NCBI GenBank assembly: GCA_905160935.1
Contig: CAJHZI010000449.1
Location: 257,501 to 321,500 of the forward strand
Direction of reading: 5' to 3'
Source of the DNA: Enchytraeus crypticus
Lineage: Eukaryota; Annelida; Clitellata; Enchytraeida; Enchytraeidae
Length of the DNA: 64,000 nucleotides
The notes beneath the pieces are model-generated. The model saw only the letters and a program-made list of their open reading frames with translations, ran no database searches and was not told where the DNA came from. Positions 1-9,897 of the stretch are shown here, piece by piece. The number at the start of each line of letters is the position of its first letter. The first letter of the stretch is position 1. Both the position numbers and the translations under genes were made by a program.

Positions 1-58
1 TCAAAACAGGTGCCCAATTGAACAATGAAAGTGCTTCTTAACTTTAGAATTTTACTAG

Positions 59-210
59 GTTCGGGTTAGGGTTGGGGGCCTAGGGTTAGGATTAGGGTTG
101 GGGCTAGAGTTAGGGTTAATGTTGAGGGCTATGGTTAGGTCTTATGTTGGAGGTTAGGGTTAAGGGATTAGGGTTAGGGTTAGGGATTAGGTCAGGGTTA
201 TGGTTAGGTT
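59..210 (+). repeat. Interstitial telomere-like repeat block, degenerate (TTAGGG)n
   Basis: Many TTAGGG / GGGTTAGGG units are interspersed with variants such as TTGGGGGC and TTATGGTTAGG. TTAGGG is the ancestral animal telomere repeat. The units are too degraded for an active terminus, so this is an old internal block or subtelomere-like sequence. Its left edge may continue outside the window. Confidence 0.75.
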
Positions 211-835
211 ATTATATATAGTTCTATGTTTTTCTGCGTCTCTTACATTGCCGTAATGAGTGAAACCGGTCGCTAAATTGTTTTTGATTGATTGATTGTC
301 TAAAAAATTCGTGAGTTCGAGTAGAAAGGCCCTTTAATCACTTGAAAATATTTAAATGCTTTAAATGCTTACTCTTTTGTATTAAAAATCGTTTCACTTT
401 TATAGGCCTAGGTGCTTTGTATTAAATTAATCCTGTTTCTGAATATCACGAAATATATCTGTCTTAAGTTAAGTCTGTATTTAGAACTCTGGCTTGACGT
501 TTGATCTTTTAATAATTGACAAAAATTAGTAAATATCTAACATCAAATTAGCAAACATTGTGATCGTGAAACTTTAAGTAACAATATAATTAAAAGTAAA
601 ACATAAATAACTTCTTATTATATCACTGATCGAAACAATATCACGTCATGCGTTGTATTTTGTCACAATTAAATGTTTTACTTGAATGTTTTACTCTTTC
701 ATTACTGCTCTAACCAATACATTTCAAGTAGCTTACTAAAAGATGCAATATTGCAATACTTAGGCCTTCGAAGCTGATAATTAATAGTGGCATCTTATTT
801 TAATAGTCAATTATCTACATAGCGTAAAGTAAATC
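211..835. other. Intergenic, with one retroelement-tail fragment
   Basis: AT-rich DNA with no gene signal. At about 256-300 there is a degraded copy of the shared SINE 3' tail (GAGTGAAACCGG, then GCTAAATTG) followed by a short TTGATTGA run. The rest shows nothing recognisable. Confidence 0.5.
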
Positions 836-980
836 TGAGAGTAAAATCTCGGACATTCACTGGACTGGATATACGGAAAATGGTCTAAATTGCCTAATGG
901 ATTAAACATGTGGTTTTAAAAGTGATAGATATCAATATAGTTGATTATTCACTATAATGCGTGTTTACTTTTATAGCAGA
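836..980 (+). repeat. SINE family B, 5'-truncated body
   Basis: This copy matches the tail halves of the full-length family B copies at 59483 and 62722. Shared blocks are GAGTAAAATCTCGGACATTC, a segment with ACGGAAAATGG, and the end block with GTGATAGATATCAA and TGCGTGTTTACTTT. It lacks the tRNA-like head, so it is a 5' truncation or an independently spread body. Confidence 0.8.
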
Positions 981-1307
981 GAGTTGCTTATAGTAATATG
1001 TTTTATACGAAAATCTGTATAAAGCTTAATTAAACTGTACTAATACTAACAATGGTATCTAGCATTAGAATAATAGTAAAGCCTTTGCTGGTCAAATATA
1101 TAATTATTAGATACATGTAGATATAAATCCCCGTTTAAAGATTTTATCCTTATCAAACAGGATAGGCCTACTGTCGAATAAGGTCTATTGTTTGGCACCA
1201 GTGATTATGAAGAAAGATTGCGGTGAATACATATGTAGAAATTAAAATTCAAGAAGCTATCGTATAAGTGGAACAAAAAGAAGATGTATTTTAAGGATAT
1301 GTACTGA
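981..1307. other. Intergenic, nothing recognised
   Basis: AT-rich sequence without a tandem repeat, an open frame or similarity to the other repeats seen in this window. Confidence 0.5.
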
Positions 1308-1455
1308 TTGGAGCCAATGGCGATATCGGTAAGATACTCGATCGCGGATCAGTATGCGCGGGATTAAAATCATGGGCTCGTCCGTCACTGACATCGCTTT
1401 CTAGTGAGGATACTGACGTTAAAATTTACGTTATCAGCTTTTATTTTATATTTTA
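1308..1455 (+). mobile_element. tRNA-derived SINE, family A
   Basis: Begins TTGGAGCCAATGGCG with an A-box-like segment (TGGCGATATCGG) and a degraded B-box (GGGATTAAAATC). The family 3' module follows: CGTCACTGACATCGC, then GTGAGG and GACGTTAAA. One of about nine family A copies here; mutated relative to the copy at 19342. Confidence 0.85.
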
Positions 1456-1922
1456 GGAGGTGTGAATTGCCACCAAACACAAGTGTCATTCCGCCTGGAG
1501 AACGTAAGAAGTATGTTAGTTGTTGTGCGCCTGACTTCTCCATGATTGAACGGTATCCGGTACAGATACGACTCCGTTAAATGATCCCGGACCTACTGGC
1601 ACTGTTTGATCCGCATCCTCTTGATCCCACACGATATCAATTCCTGATCCGACGCTCATAATATAGGAATTATATGTGACGGGACTTAATTCTTTTTGTA
1701 TATTCTTGACTGAGACGTCCTGAGTAAAATACGATTCCTTTAAAGGGACTCAAGCCGAGCCTGTAAGAAGTGGAAGTGTTTTGAGAGTTCGGATCCGGTT
1801 TAAATTTGAATAGGATTGCACGACTTATTAATATTAAAACTAAACGATTATTATATGGATCGAGTCCAAACGTAAACTGGCAAAGATTAATACTGGATTA
1901 ACGAATTAAAAGATTAACGTAC

Positions 1923-1925
<3 letters not shown>

Positions 1926-1960
<35 letters not shown>

Positions 1961-2058
1961 GTGCACTGCCTACTTGCAGGTCTGTGGTATATAATGCCTC
2001 CACTCTTCTCTGTCTTTCGATTTTTTTCAAGTCCACCTACGAGTGAATATTTAAATCA
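1926..2058 (-). mobile_element. LINE-1a 3' tail fragment with (AG)n end
   Basis: A 35-base (CT)n run precedes TTAGTGCACTGCC, a short hairpin and the segment encoding the C-terminal end of a LINE protein (PWTCQ-type, here mutated). Read on the minus strand it is a severely 5'-truncated insertion ending in (AG)n. The better copy is at 3743-4083. Confidence 0.75.
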
Positions 2059-2075
2059 TAACAAAAAGTCATAAA

Positions 2076-2290
2076 TAATAATACACCTTTTGTGAAGTAA
2101 AATAATAATAGTAATAGTAATAATAATAGAAATAATAAAAATAAAAATTATAATACGCATTTCTCGAATCGTTTTTATTAAACCTCGAGTTCTTTACACA
2201 CGGGGTATTAAAAACTAATAATACTACTAATAGTAATAATAATAAAAATTGGGCAGCAATATCAAAACAGAGGGGAGAAACTTTGTGAAC
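2076..2290 (-). repeat. (AAT)n-flanked unit related to family T
   Basis: AAT-rich runs flank a roughly 60-bp segment (TACGCATTTCTCGAATCG ... TTCTTTACACACGGGGT). A diverged copy of the segment lies at 4633-4690, also between AAT runs. The (AAT)n runs are the likely tail of this element. Confidence 0.55.
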
Positions 2291-2693
2291 ATTTTTAGTA
2301 TGACTACTGAAACACTTTTAGAATAACTACTGAACCACTTTTAGAATAACTACTGAACAACTTTTAGAATGACTACTTAACCTCTTTTAGAATGACTACT
2401 TAACCTCTTTTAGAATGACTACTTAACCTCTTTTAGAATAACTACTTAACCTCTTTTAGAATGACTACTTAACCTCTTTTAGAATGACTACTTAACCACT
2501 TTTAGAATAACTACTTAACCTCTTTTAGAATGACTACTTAACCACTTTTAGAATAACTACTTAACCTCTTTTAGAATAACTACTTAACCTCTTTTAGAAT
2601 GACTACTTAACCTCTTTTAGAATGACTACTTAACCTCTTTTAGAATGACTACTTAACCACTTTTAGAATGACTACTGGTCCACTATTAAAGTG
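2291..2693 (+). repeat. 23-bp minisatellite, about 17 copies
   Basis: Unit AATGACTACTTAACCTCTTTTAG. Left-edge variants have CTACTGAACCAC; the central copies are nearly identical, the usual pattern of slippage or unequal exchange. No coding potential: stops occur in every frame. Confidence 0.95.
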
Positions 2694-3091
2694 ACTACTT
2701 GATTAATTCGCAAGCCACGGCCACCTATCTCTCGTGATAGCAGCAATGAGGAGATTTCTCGGGTCTCTGCGTATCTAGAAGTGACATCTGTGACAGGGGA
2801 AGTCTGTTCATGAAGTTGGTGGCATTAAGGATAAAGAGAAAGAAGATTTCGAGAGCTCATCTGCCACATACACAGGTACGTGCTGCTGCTAGCTTAGCTG
2901 TCGTCGACAAACGAAGAGTTAGCGTGGACACTCAGATGCTTGTTTATAGAGAATTATGGTATGGATGATAAAACTACTTTATAATAAGAGATACTTGAAG
3001 GGTCTACGAGTTGATACATGTATTTGAAACTAATTTCTTTAACGAATTAGATTAATTAATTATTGGACGAGGGATTTAGATAACAATGGGC

Positions 3092-3095
<4 letters not shown>
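2694..3095. other. Unique intergenic segment
   Basis: Moderately complex, non-repetitive sequence between a minisatellite and a (TA)n run. No open frame or signal supports a gene. Confidence 0.5.
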
Positions 3096-3153
<58 letters not shown>

Positions 3154-3180
3154 TGGTTATATATATATACATATATATAG

Positions 3181-3212
<32 letters not shown>

Positions 3213-3217
3213 AGTGG

Positions 3218-3260
<43 letters not shown>
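3096..3260. repeat. (TA)n microsatellite
   Basis: About 165 bases of TA, interrupted twice by AAGTGGTTATATA. It abuts the 5' end of a SINE. The open frames across it are microsatellite translations. Confidence 0.95.
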
Positions 3261-3265
<5 letters not shown>

Positions 3266-3370
3266 GCCAGTGGCGAAGTCGGTAACACTCGACCGCGGAT
3301 CAGTAGGTGCAGGGTTCAAACCCTGGTCTCAGTCTCATCCGTCACTGATATCACTTTCGAGTGAGGAAAA
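3261..3370 (+). mobile_element. tRNA-derived SINE, family A (3'-truncated)
   Basis: Starts TTGGAGCCAGTGGCG right after a (TA)n run, with an A-box TGGCGAAGTCGG and B-box GGGTTCAAACCC. It breaks off after GAGTGAGGAAAA and lacks the GACGTTAAA end. A TG-rich low-complexity stretch follows to about 3430. Confidence 0.85.
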
Positions 3371-3430
3371 TATGTTTGTGTGTGTGCCTGTGTGTCTGCG
3401 TGTATGTTTGTATGTTTATATGCATGTACA

Positions 3431-3742
3431 TCCTGTGTATTGTTTAAAAAGATCGAAATTATTCGTAAACAACAGGCACATAAAAATCTTGCTTGAATTA
3501 GGCAAACAGCCATTCACCGCTGCTATCAACAACTAAATGTTGTAGCGGTGAGACAAACAGTGATGAGTGTTTTACAACATACTGGTCGGTGAAGATATTA
3601 ATATCTGCAAGACTGCAATTGTCTGAAGAGTCGACCACTACACAAGTATAACATTTTGTCAAACAACGGCACGAGGATGATGGATGGCTTAAGGACTAAA
3701 CAAATCTCATAGGCTGTCCCAATAGTAGGCCTATTATTGCTA
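3431..3742. other. Intergenic, nothing recognised
   Basis: Non-repetitive sequence between a SINE and a LINE tail. No gene signal. Confidence 0.5.
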
Positions 3743-4083
3743 TTCTCTCTCTCCCTCTCTCTCTCTTAGTGCACTGTCTACTGGCAGGTCCATGGTATAT
3801 AACGCCTCAACTCTTCTCTGTCTTTCGCTTTCCTCTTTATGCCTACATATGAGTGGATCTTGAAATGATCTAACCTTCCTAATCTCGGCCTGCCTCTGCC
3901 TCTATTTCCTTCCATTTTGCCTTCTATGACTTCTTTTAGTAGACTTTTCCCCCTTAGAATATGTCCTATCCAACTCTTCTTCCTATTTCTTAATACATTT
4001 ATCAACTGTCTATCTGTGCCAACTCTCTCCAGAACTTCCTCATTTGTAACCCTTTGAGCCCGGCTTCTTGCTTTTATCAAATA
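3743..4083 (-). mobile_element. LINE-1a, 5'-truncated: C-terminus of the ORF2 protein plus 3' end
   Basis: On the minus strand an intact frame of about 100 residues ends at TAG (3778-3780). It contains KKSWIGHILRG, KEVIEGKMEGNRGRGRPR and the terminal PWTCQ. A W-x-GH-x-LRG block followed by GRGRPR is typical of the C-terminus of non-LTR retrotransposon reverse transcriptases. The stop is followed within about a dozen bases by CACTAAGAGAG and an (AG)n tail, so there is almost no 3' UTR. A hairpin CTGCC-AGTA-GGCAG overlaps the stop (one mismatch in this copy). The clade (RTE-, Jockey- or CR1-like) cannot be settled from 100 residues. Confidence 0.8.
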
Positions 4084-4216
4084 ATTATGATATTTCTTAC
4101 CATCTGGCGTGATACCTGAGACATTACGTCTAGTAGTTTGAGCAATGTTCTCAATTATATCGTTGATGGTGCTAAAGATCTACTTACTCTGTAATTGTGA
4201 GTTTGTATTGTCGACA

Positions 4217-4275
4217 TAACGGTGCAGAGATGTCCCTAACATCATCATTAAATGAGGAAACGGACGTTAAATCGT
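4217..4275 (-). repeat. Family T 3' module
   Basis: The plus strand reads GTCCCTAACATCATC, then AATGAGGAAACGGACGTTAA, the same module as at 4716, 36290 and 63481 but in opposite orientation. It is followed by AT/AAT-rich DNA. Confidence 0.65.
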
Positions 4276-4586
4276 CATTGTTCTTGCTAGTATAATTATA
4301 ATTACTATTATAACAGTAATAATTATAACAATAATAATTATGAAAATAATAATAATAATAATGATTATAATAATAGTAATAAAATGATAATTTTAACAAT
4401 TTTAATAATAATAATAATAATAATGATAATAATAATAGTAATTATAATAGTAGTACTAATTATTATAATTATATTTTATCATGATTAACTGAGAATTGCG
4501 AGGCATCGATGTTGAAATGTGTGTTAATACATTGTGATACCACAGATTCTACTCAGTCGTTAGAATTTCAGAATTATATTATTATA

Positions 4587-4632
<46 letters not shown>
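4276..4632. repeat. (AAT)n-rich tracts with AT-rich spacer
   Basis: AAT/ATA runs at about 4290-4470 and 4578-4632 surround an AT-rich spacer. This is the expected tail sequence of family T elements on either side. Confidence 0.8.
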
Positions 4633-4634
<2 letters not shown>

Positions 4635-4800
4635 GCACGTATTGCTTGAATCGATTTATCAAACCCCAGGTTCTTTACACCGGGGTAAACAAAATTAATA
4701 ATAATAATAACAATAAAGGTTTAACTTCCGTTTCCTCATACAAGGATGATGTCAGGGAAGTCCCCTATCACATATCACTACAAATCGATTAACCCTAAAC
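4633..4800 (-). repeat. Family T compound copy
   Basis: A unit homologous to 2155-2215 (TTCTTTACACCGGGGT) is followed by another AAT run. Next come AAAGGTTTAACTTCCG, TTTCCTCAT and GATGATGTCAGGGA, ending near ATATCACTA. Two element ends separated by AAT suggest nested or tandem insertion. Confidence 0.65.
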
Positions 4801-5340
4801 CATCTGAAACAAACATGTGCTGAAGAGAAAGAAAAAGATCCTAGACGGAGCCGGTCCGATGATAACAAAAAACAGTCAGGCAAGATGAAAAACGTCTATG
4901 GTGGGAAGAGATGTGTTTTCAAAATACAACTGAAAGTGGAAGTAGTAGAACAAAGAATGACGGGTATACTTCATTGCTTGGGACTTACGTTTAGATAAGG
5001 CTTCTTTATAACTGACATAAGTAAACTAAGTTAAATGTTAAGTTAAAAGTAAAGTAAGTTATGTGCGTCAAATCTCAAGAATTCCTTAAAATAACACCAA
5101 CTTTATGTTTCAAATTGACTCCATGAAATTCAATAGGTCAAAGTTAAGCATAAAGGAAACTTATTCGTTACGATATAATGTCATTTTTAAAAACCTAACT
5201 TTTAAAGCTATAAATTTTGAACTGGTTTTTCAATGATCTCTTTATATCTTGCTTAGTATCCTGTTACGATACGCTCTGTTTATTTACGAATGGACTATTA
5301 TAAAGTGATCCGGTCACAACATGGACAATTGTTTTAAACT
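4801..5340. other. Intergenic, nothing recognised
   Basis: AT-rich sequence without repeats or open frames of interest. Confidence 0.5.
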
Positions 5341-5405
5341 ATTCTTTAGTTCATGTGCTCGATGTTGTCATGGAAAATAGTAGCACTTTAATTTCGTTGT
5401 TGTTA
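5341..5405 (+). mobile_element. LINE-B 3' end fragment
   Basis: Contains GTGCTCGATGTTGTCATGG and TAGTAGCACTTTAATT, the 3' terminal segment of the LINE with a readable protein end at 41284-41615. A TTGTTG stretch follows. Confidence 0.65.
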
Positions 5406-5537
5406 GGTAAAGGCAACAATTGAGACGATATACCTACGTGATACATGATAGTGTTGATTGTGCTCCATAATGAGCGTGGCAGTTAATGGTAGGAATATGT
5501 GCATTGAACCAGCCAGTGGTTTTATTCCACAAGGAGA

Positions 5538-5540
5538 TAT

Positions 5541-5599
<59 letters not shown>

Positions 5600-5602
5600 A
5601 GA
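5538..5602. repeat. (AG)n microsatellite
   Basis: About 65 bases of AG with a short G-run at its right edge. The open frames here are repeat translations. Confidence 0.95.
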
Positions 5603-6423
5603 ATAGGAAGAGACGAAACATTGCATGTATCTATAGTAACATTAATTTATTTAGAATATTGTAAAATTGAGAAAAGCAAAGCTTAAACAGGTGGCTAAAT
5701 ATCAACGACAATATATACTTACAAACCTGACAAACATTTCCTATAGTTAATTCTACAAATGTTCTCAGAGTTCAAATTATCTATTTATCGATATCAATTT
5801 ATTCAATCAAATGTTTAATTTATTATATGGAGACTAAAATGTACACTTAATAAATAGCCAAATCACGCGGAGCCCCAGATATCAGCTGCATGGGAATGGA
5901 ACGACGTTAAATTCTGCTACATATTTATGTAATTCTATGTATAACTTTATTTGAAATAACTCCAGTAAATTTATTCAACTCATAATTAACAATTTATAAT
6001 TACAATTATTAGAGGAACTAGAAAATTGTATGAGTGTATTTAGATTGTAAGCAGTTGTACATATAACCGAGTATTAAGTTTATGCTGTTATATACTATAC
6101 CAGTAAAGTTTAAAAACTTCAAATTGAATAGATTTTTTGCAACAAGTCTACCAGCTGTCTGTCTAATTGTAGATCAAAGGCACAGATTCTTTGTTTACTT
6201 TGTTTAATTTTTATTCCTAGTTTCTTACACTCGCAAGCACACCATGGGTCATTCCAGTAAAGTTATTCAACTGAAATGCTTTCGGACTTACGAGAGTCAA
6301 TAAGTGAAAGCACAAATTGCCAAAATAACTCTTAGTTGATTTTTACAAGTCTTCATTAGAAAGTAGTTGTGATTTCTAACGGCGCATGCCAATGATTTTA
6401 AAATACGACAGTACTATATATGA
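5603..6423. other. Intergenic, nothing recognised
   Basis: AT-rich sequence with no repeats shared with the rest of the window and no gene signal. Confidence 0.5.
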
Positions 6424-6431
6424 ATTTATAT

Positions 6432-7901
6432 TAGAGATGGGAATCGAACCGAACCCGAACCAAACCGAACCCTGAAATCTAGAATTTTGACCGAACCCGA
6501 ACCGAACCTGAACCCAGACTCTGGCCGAACCGAACCGAACCCGAACCCAGACTCTGGCCGAACCCGAACCGAACCCGAACCCAGACTTCGTCCAAACCGA
6601 ACTGAACCAAACTCTTGGAATTCCTTTCTTCTACGCCAGCTTGACATTATATAAAGATAGTAAGAACAATACACATATAGCCTATATTAGTTTTTGCATT
6701 TGCATGTCTTACAGTATCTAACAGCAAATATTCAGGTAAGGCTAATTCCGACACAAATTTTAAAATGGTAGCGGTACAAAGGAATGGTAGCGGGAAACGA
6801 GCCGGGCCTACATAAAATAATGGATAGTCTGAATGATACGGCATTGAAATATGGAATAAAGATTAACATCAAAGAGACAGAAGTGATGAGAATATCCCAT
6901 AAAAATCTGAAAATACTTGACTCAATTTAGGTGGATTTGTTCTTGTTAAATTCAAATTATGAATCCTTTCTAATTTTAGTGTGCTACCTTAATATTTTTG
7001 CAGCCAGATTTACAAATAATTACACATGGCATTCTATATGTGTTAAGGCTATCTGCAGTAAATGATTTTTCACCATAGCGATGCAATAATTTCATAACTA
7101 TTTTCGTAACTTCATAATTGATCTGATAGTTTCAAATTTGAAACCCAATGGTAAATTATGAAGCTTATTATTGTTGATGGCAAACAGTGTATATTATAAT
7201 CAATTTTCCATGGAAGTACACGTGTTTACCAAATCATCTTTATTTGACATTTTTATGTTACTAAATTGCACTTTGTCTCTGAAATATTGGATCAAATTTT
7301 AGCCAAGATATTATCAATTAATTATAAACGTATCTTATATATAGGCCTATAGTGACAAAAGCATTTAAAAATTGATGAGGCATGACTATTTGCTCGTTAT
7401 AATCAAGAAGAATATTTCAGATATAATAACAAAGCTAAGTATCCATATTATGAACATTTGTTGGTCAACTTACAATATTTTAAGAAACGTACAGGAATAA
7501 ATACCACTTCTCTCCTTTTTTTCATTGTCACATTTTTAAAAAAAAAAAAAAATGAGGTAGCTATTATGACTTAATGAATTTTAAGCATATTTACCATAAA
7601 CCATTTTAAGCATGTTTGTCATAACCATGATTATTATAAGTAATGTTAAATAATTGCAACATTATCCAAATCAAACCATTTCGAACTCGAATCGAACTCT
7701 TGCGAGTTGGAAAGCAAGCCGAACCCGAACCGAACCCGAACTCTTGTTAGAACCGAACCCGAACCGAACTTTCATTTTCAACGAAACGAACCGAACTCTC
7801 AAATTGTCAACTGCTAACCGAACCCGAACCGAACCGAACTTTCATTTTCAACGAACCGAACCGAACCCGAACTCTGGAAATTCATAAAATTCCCATCTCT
7901 A
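6432..7901. mobile_element. Non-autonomous hAT-like DNA transposon with 8-bp target duplication
   Basis: Both ends carry the 13-bp terminal inverted repeat TAGAGATGGGAAT. The 8-bp sequence ATTTATAT directly flanks each side (6424-6431 and 7902-7909). An 8-bp duplication and a terminus of the form YAGRG-TG are the known hallmarks of hAT elements. The interior has no transposase frame. Subterminal blocks rich in GAACC/CCGAAC lie at about 6436-6615 and 7665-7875, in direct rather than inverted orientation. The centre is AT-rich. At 1470 bp it is longer than most MITEs. The GAACC blocks account for the two open frames found here. Confidence 0.88.
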
Positions 7902-7909
7902 ATTTATAT

Positions 7910-8167
7910 ACTGAATGCAATAAGGTAGTATCAATTACATTGTATTACTACTATGTATATACTTTACTAATGTAGTTACAATCACAAATCCCGTATCATC
8001 GTCAGAAGTTGATTTCAGGGACGTCTCTGACAGGCCAGGTTGCCCAATTAGGGGCCCGGCTAGGCACTCCTGTCCTGAAAAACACCGACATGTCCAATGA
8101 GCCACAAGTCATCAGAACATACCACGATAGAACTTAGATATCTGCATAGGCCTACAGTTAGTTAGGC
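7910..8167. other. Intergenic with possible family T scrap
   Basis: Mostly unique. TTGATTTCAGGGACGTCTC at about 8008 resembles the family T module but is too short to be sure. Confidence 0.35.
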
Positions 8168-8286
8168 CGGTCACTTGTTGGCAAGTTGTTTGACAGCGGA
8201 TCAGTAGGTGCAGGGTTCAAATCCAGTGCTCTCCCCGTCACATGCTATTCGAGTGAGGAAACTGACGTTAAACTCAGCCTTAGACT
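8168..8286 (+). mobile_element. tRNA-derived SINE, family A (diverged)
   Basis: Contains GCGGATCAGTAGGTGCAGGG, a B-box-like GGTTCAAATCC, CGTCAC, then GAGTGAGGAAACTGACGTTA. The head is degraded. A second tRNA-like unit follows directly. Confidence 0.75.
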
Positions 8287-8400
8287 TAAAATGACACCGT
8301 GGCTCATTGGTAACACGGTCAGTATACTGAGATCATTGGTCGTGAGTTCAAATCCTAGTGGATCCGCAAGTCGGTCAGTTTGTGTTACGTAGAATTCGTC
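8287..8400 (+). mobile_element. tRNA-like SINE head, family C
   Basis: A-box-like TGGCTCATTGGTAACACGG and B-box-like GAGTTCAAATCC are spaced as in a tRNA promoter. They are followed by a non-tRNA segment (GGATCCGCAAGTCGG). It abuts the family A SINE, so the two form a composite or nested pair. The copy at 59186 may be related. Confidence 0.55.
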
Positions 8401-9533
8401 CAGACTTAAGCTTAGTAGTTAAACTGGTCGGTTTGAAACCTTTAGCAAGCTGCCTTGTTTATAGTTAACAAATGCAGCAATGAAATTAGCATCACAAACT
8501 GGAACGTTTGTGAATGCTAGCCAAATTCGGTTGAGAATCTCGATGCTCTTGCCAAATGTACAGTATAAAAGAATCTGTTAAATAAATTGGAATGTTTGGA
8601 ATAAATAAAATGCGTGATCTTATACTATAACTAATATAACATTTTCCATTTTGAAATTGTTAACCTCATTGACAAATCGGTAGATATATTGACGTGATTT
8701 ACATCTATAGTATATCAATGTACTAACAAATTTATTAGGCGGTAAAATACAGTTAGAAACTGCAGTTGAAGAGGTTACTCATAAATCAATACTACCGATC
8801 ATTATAATAAGGTATGTTCTTCTATAACATAATTGCAGATGCATAAATAAACATATGTCACGTGTTGTAATATATTTCAAATTTTAATTGAATACAATAT
8901 CGTTATCAAATAAACAAATTTCGATGAGACATGTGAAGAACCATCTCAAGAACTTGTACTTGAAAACAATACAGTTTAAAATTTTGATGTTCTTATTAAA
9001 ATGTTTAAATGATATTTTTCAATTTAAACGTTCTACGAAACCATCCAACGGCAAAATATCTAAATAGCGATTAGCAAATAATTTAAACAATTTATATCCA
9101 TACACGATATTACCAGTTTTAGCATATAAAGCGATAATATGAATAATATTAGTTTAAATACTAATTACAATGAACGAGATAATGGTTAACAAAGACTTTT
9201 TCTTAGCAACTATCATATTTTTAACAATGGGATTGAAAATTTATGCCATGGAACCGAAGTGGTGGATTGATGTAGATATCACAAGAGCAGCAGTAAATAG
9301 TAAAAAGAGAACTTCAAACCTAACCTATATCAGATCTGTACTTCATGAACACTAAAGCATTAAAGATTTTAGAGTCGATTCCATCCACCAAAGACATCAT
9401 CAACAAGGGTTCAGGGAAAAAAATTAATTTCTTTTTGGATCGAATTTTCTATAAAATTTACAAACTAGTTTATTAATTCCTATCCTGTGTTGAGTTACTG
9501 AAGAATAGATCAAACTCAAAATGGTTATCGTAA
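8401..9533. other. Intergenic downstream of teashirt
   Basis: AT-rich, about 1.1 kb. Contains the candidate polyadenylation hexamer at 9469. The 61-codon frame at 9170-9355 has no recognisable domain or gene context and I do not call it. Confidence 0.5.
9469..9474 (-). terminator. Candidate polyadenylation signal for teashirt
   Basis: Plus-strand TTTATT reads as AATAAA on the coding strand, about 425 bases beyond the stop codon. I see no earlier AATAAA or ATTAAA between the stop and this point. If it is used, the 3' UTR would contain the family D repeat at 9534-9770. A hexamer like this is expected often by chance in AT-rich DNA. Confidence 0.25.
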
Positions 9534-9770
9534 TATCGTAAGAGGCCTCTACGCAATAACTGAGGAAGGCAACGGAAAATAGTCTTAGAAGCCATATCTG
9601 TCGCTAGGCTATAGGCTTCATAAGGTATGAGTAAGGCATAGACTTCTGTGAAGGGAATAACTAGTTGATCTATGATGTGCTCTTCATTACGTGTGAAAGC
9701 AAACTCTGAGTATGAATAACATGTACCTTGGACCAGCCACTTGGCAGAACACTGGAGCGAGAGAGAGCCT
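9534..9770 (+). mobile_element. Family D retroelement 3' end
   Basis: Repeat shared with 21898-22045, 31390-31510, 32690-32925 and 34030-34225. Ordered blocks: AACTGAGGAAGGCAACGG, GAAGCCATATC, GGCATAGACTT-TGTGAAGG, ATGTACCTTGGACC, then a terminal hairpin-like CCACTTGGCAG and AGCGAGAGAGAG. The (AG) end marks this strand as sense. The last 40 bases resemble the LINE-1a 3' end, so D is probably a related LINE or a partner element. It lies in the presumed 3' UTR of teashirt, antisense to it. Confidence 0.65.
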
Positions 9771-9897
9771 TTAAATAACACAATTAGCCATAGTCACAGT
9801 TTTCAACTTCATATAAATTACCGAAAATTAATTATACAATATTCTGGAACGCATAGATGGCAATTAGAAACAACATTCTATATACAATCAACTCTGA

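Noticed and set aside
3086..3536. Open frames rich in Ile-Tyr
   Set aside because: They translate a (TA)n run plus a SINE. The same applies to the frames at 16872, 29964, 30509, 30621, 33462, 51489-52034, 53986 and 58946.
6426..7887. Two proteins of about 80 residues with Arg/Pro/Asn/Gly-rich repeats
   Set aside because: They are translations of the GAACC-rich subterminal blocks of the hAT-like element.
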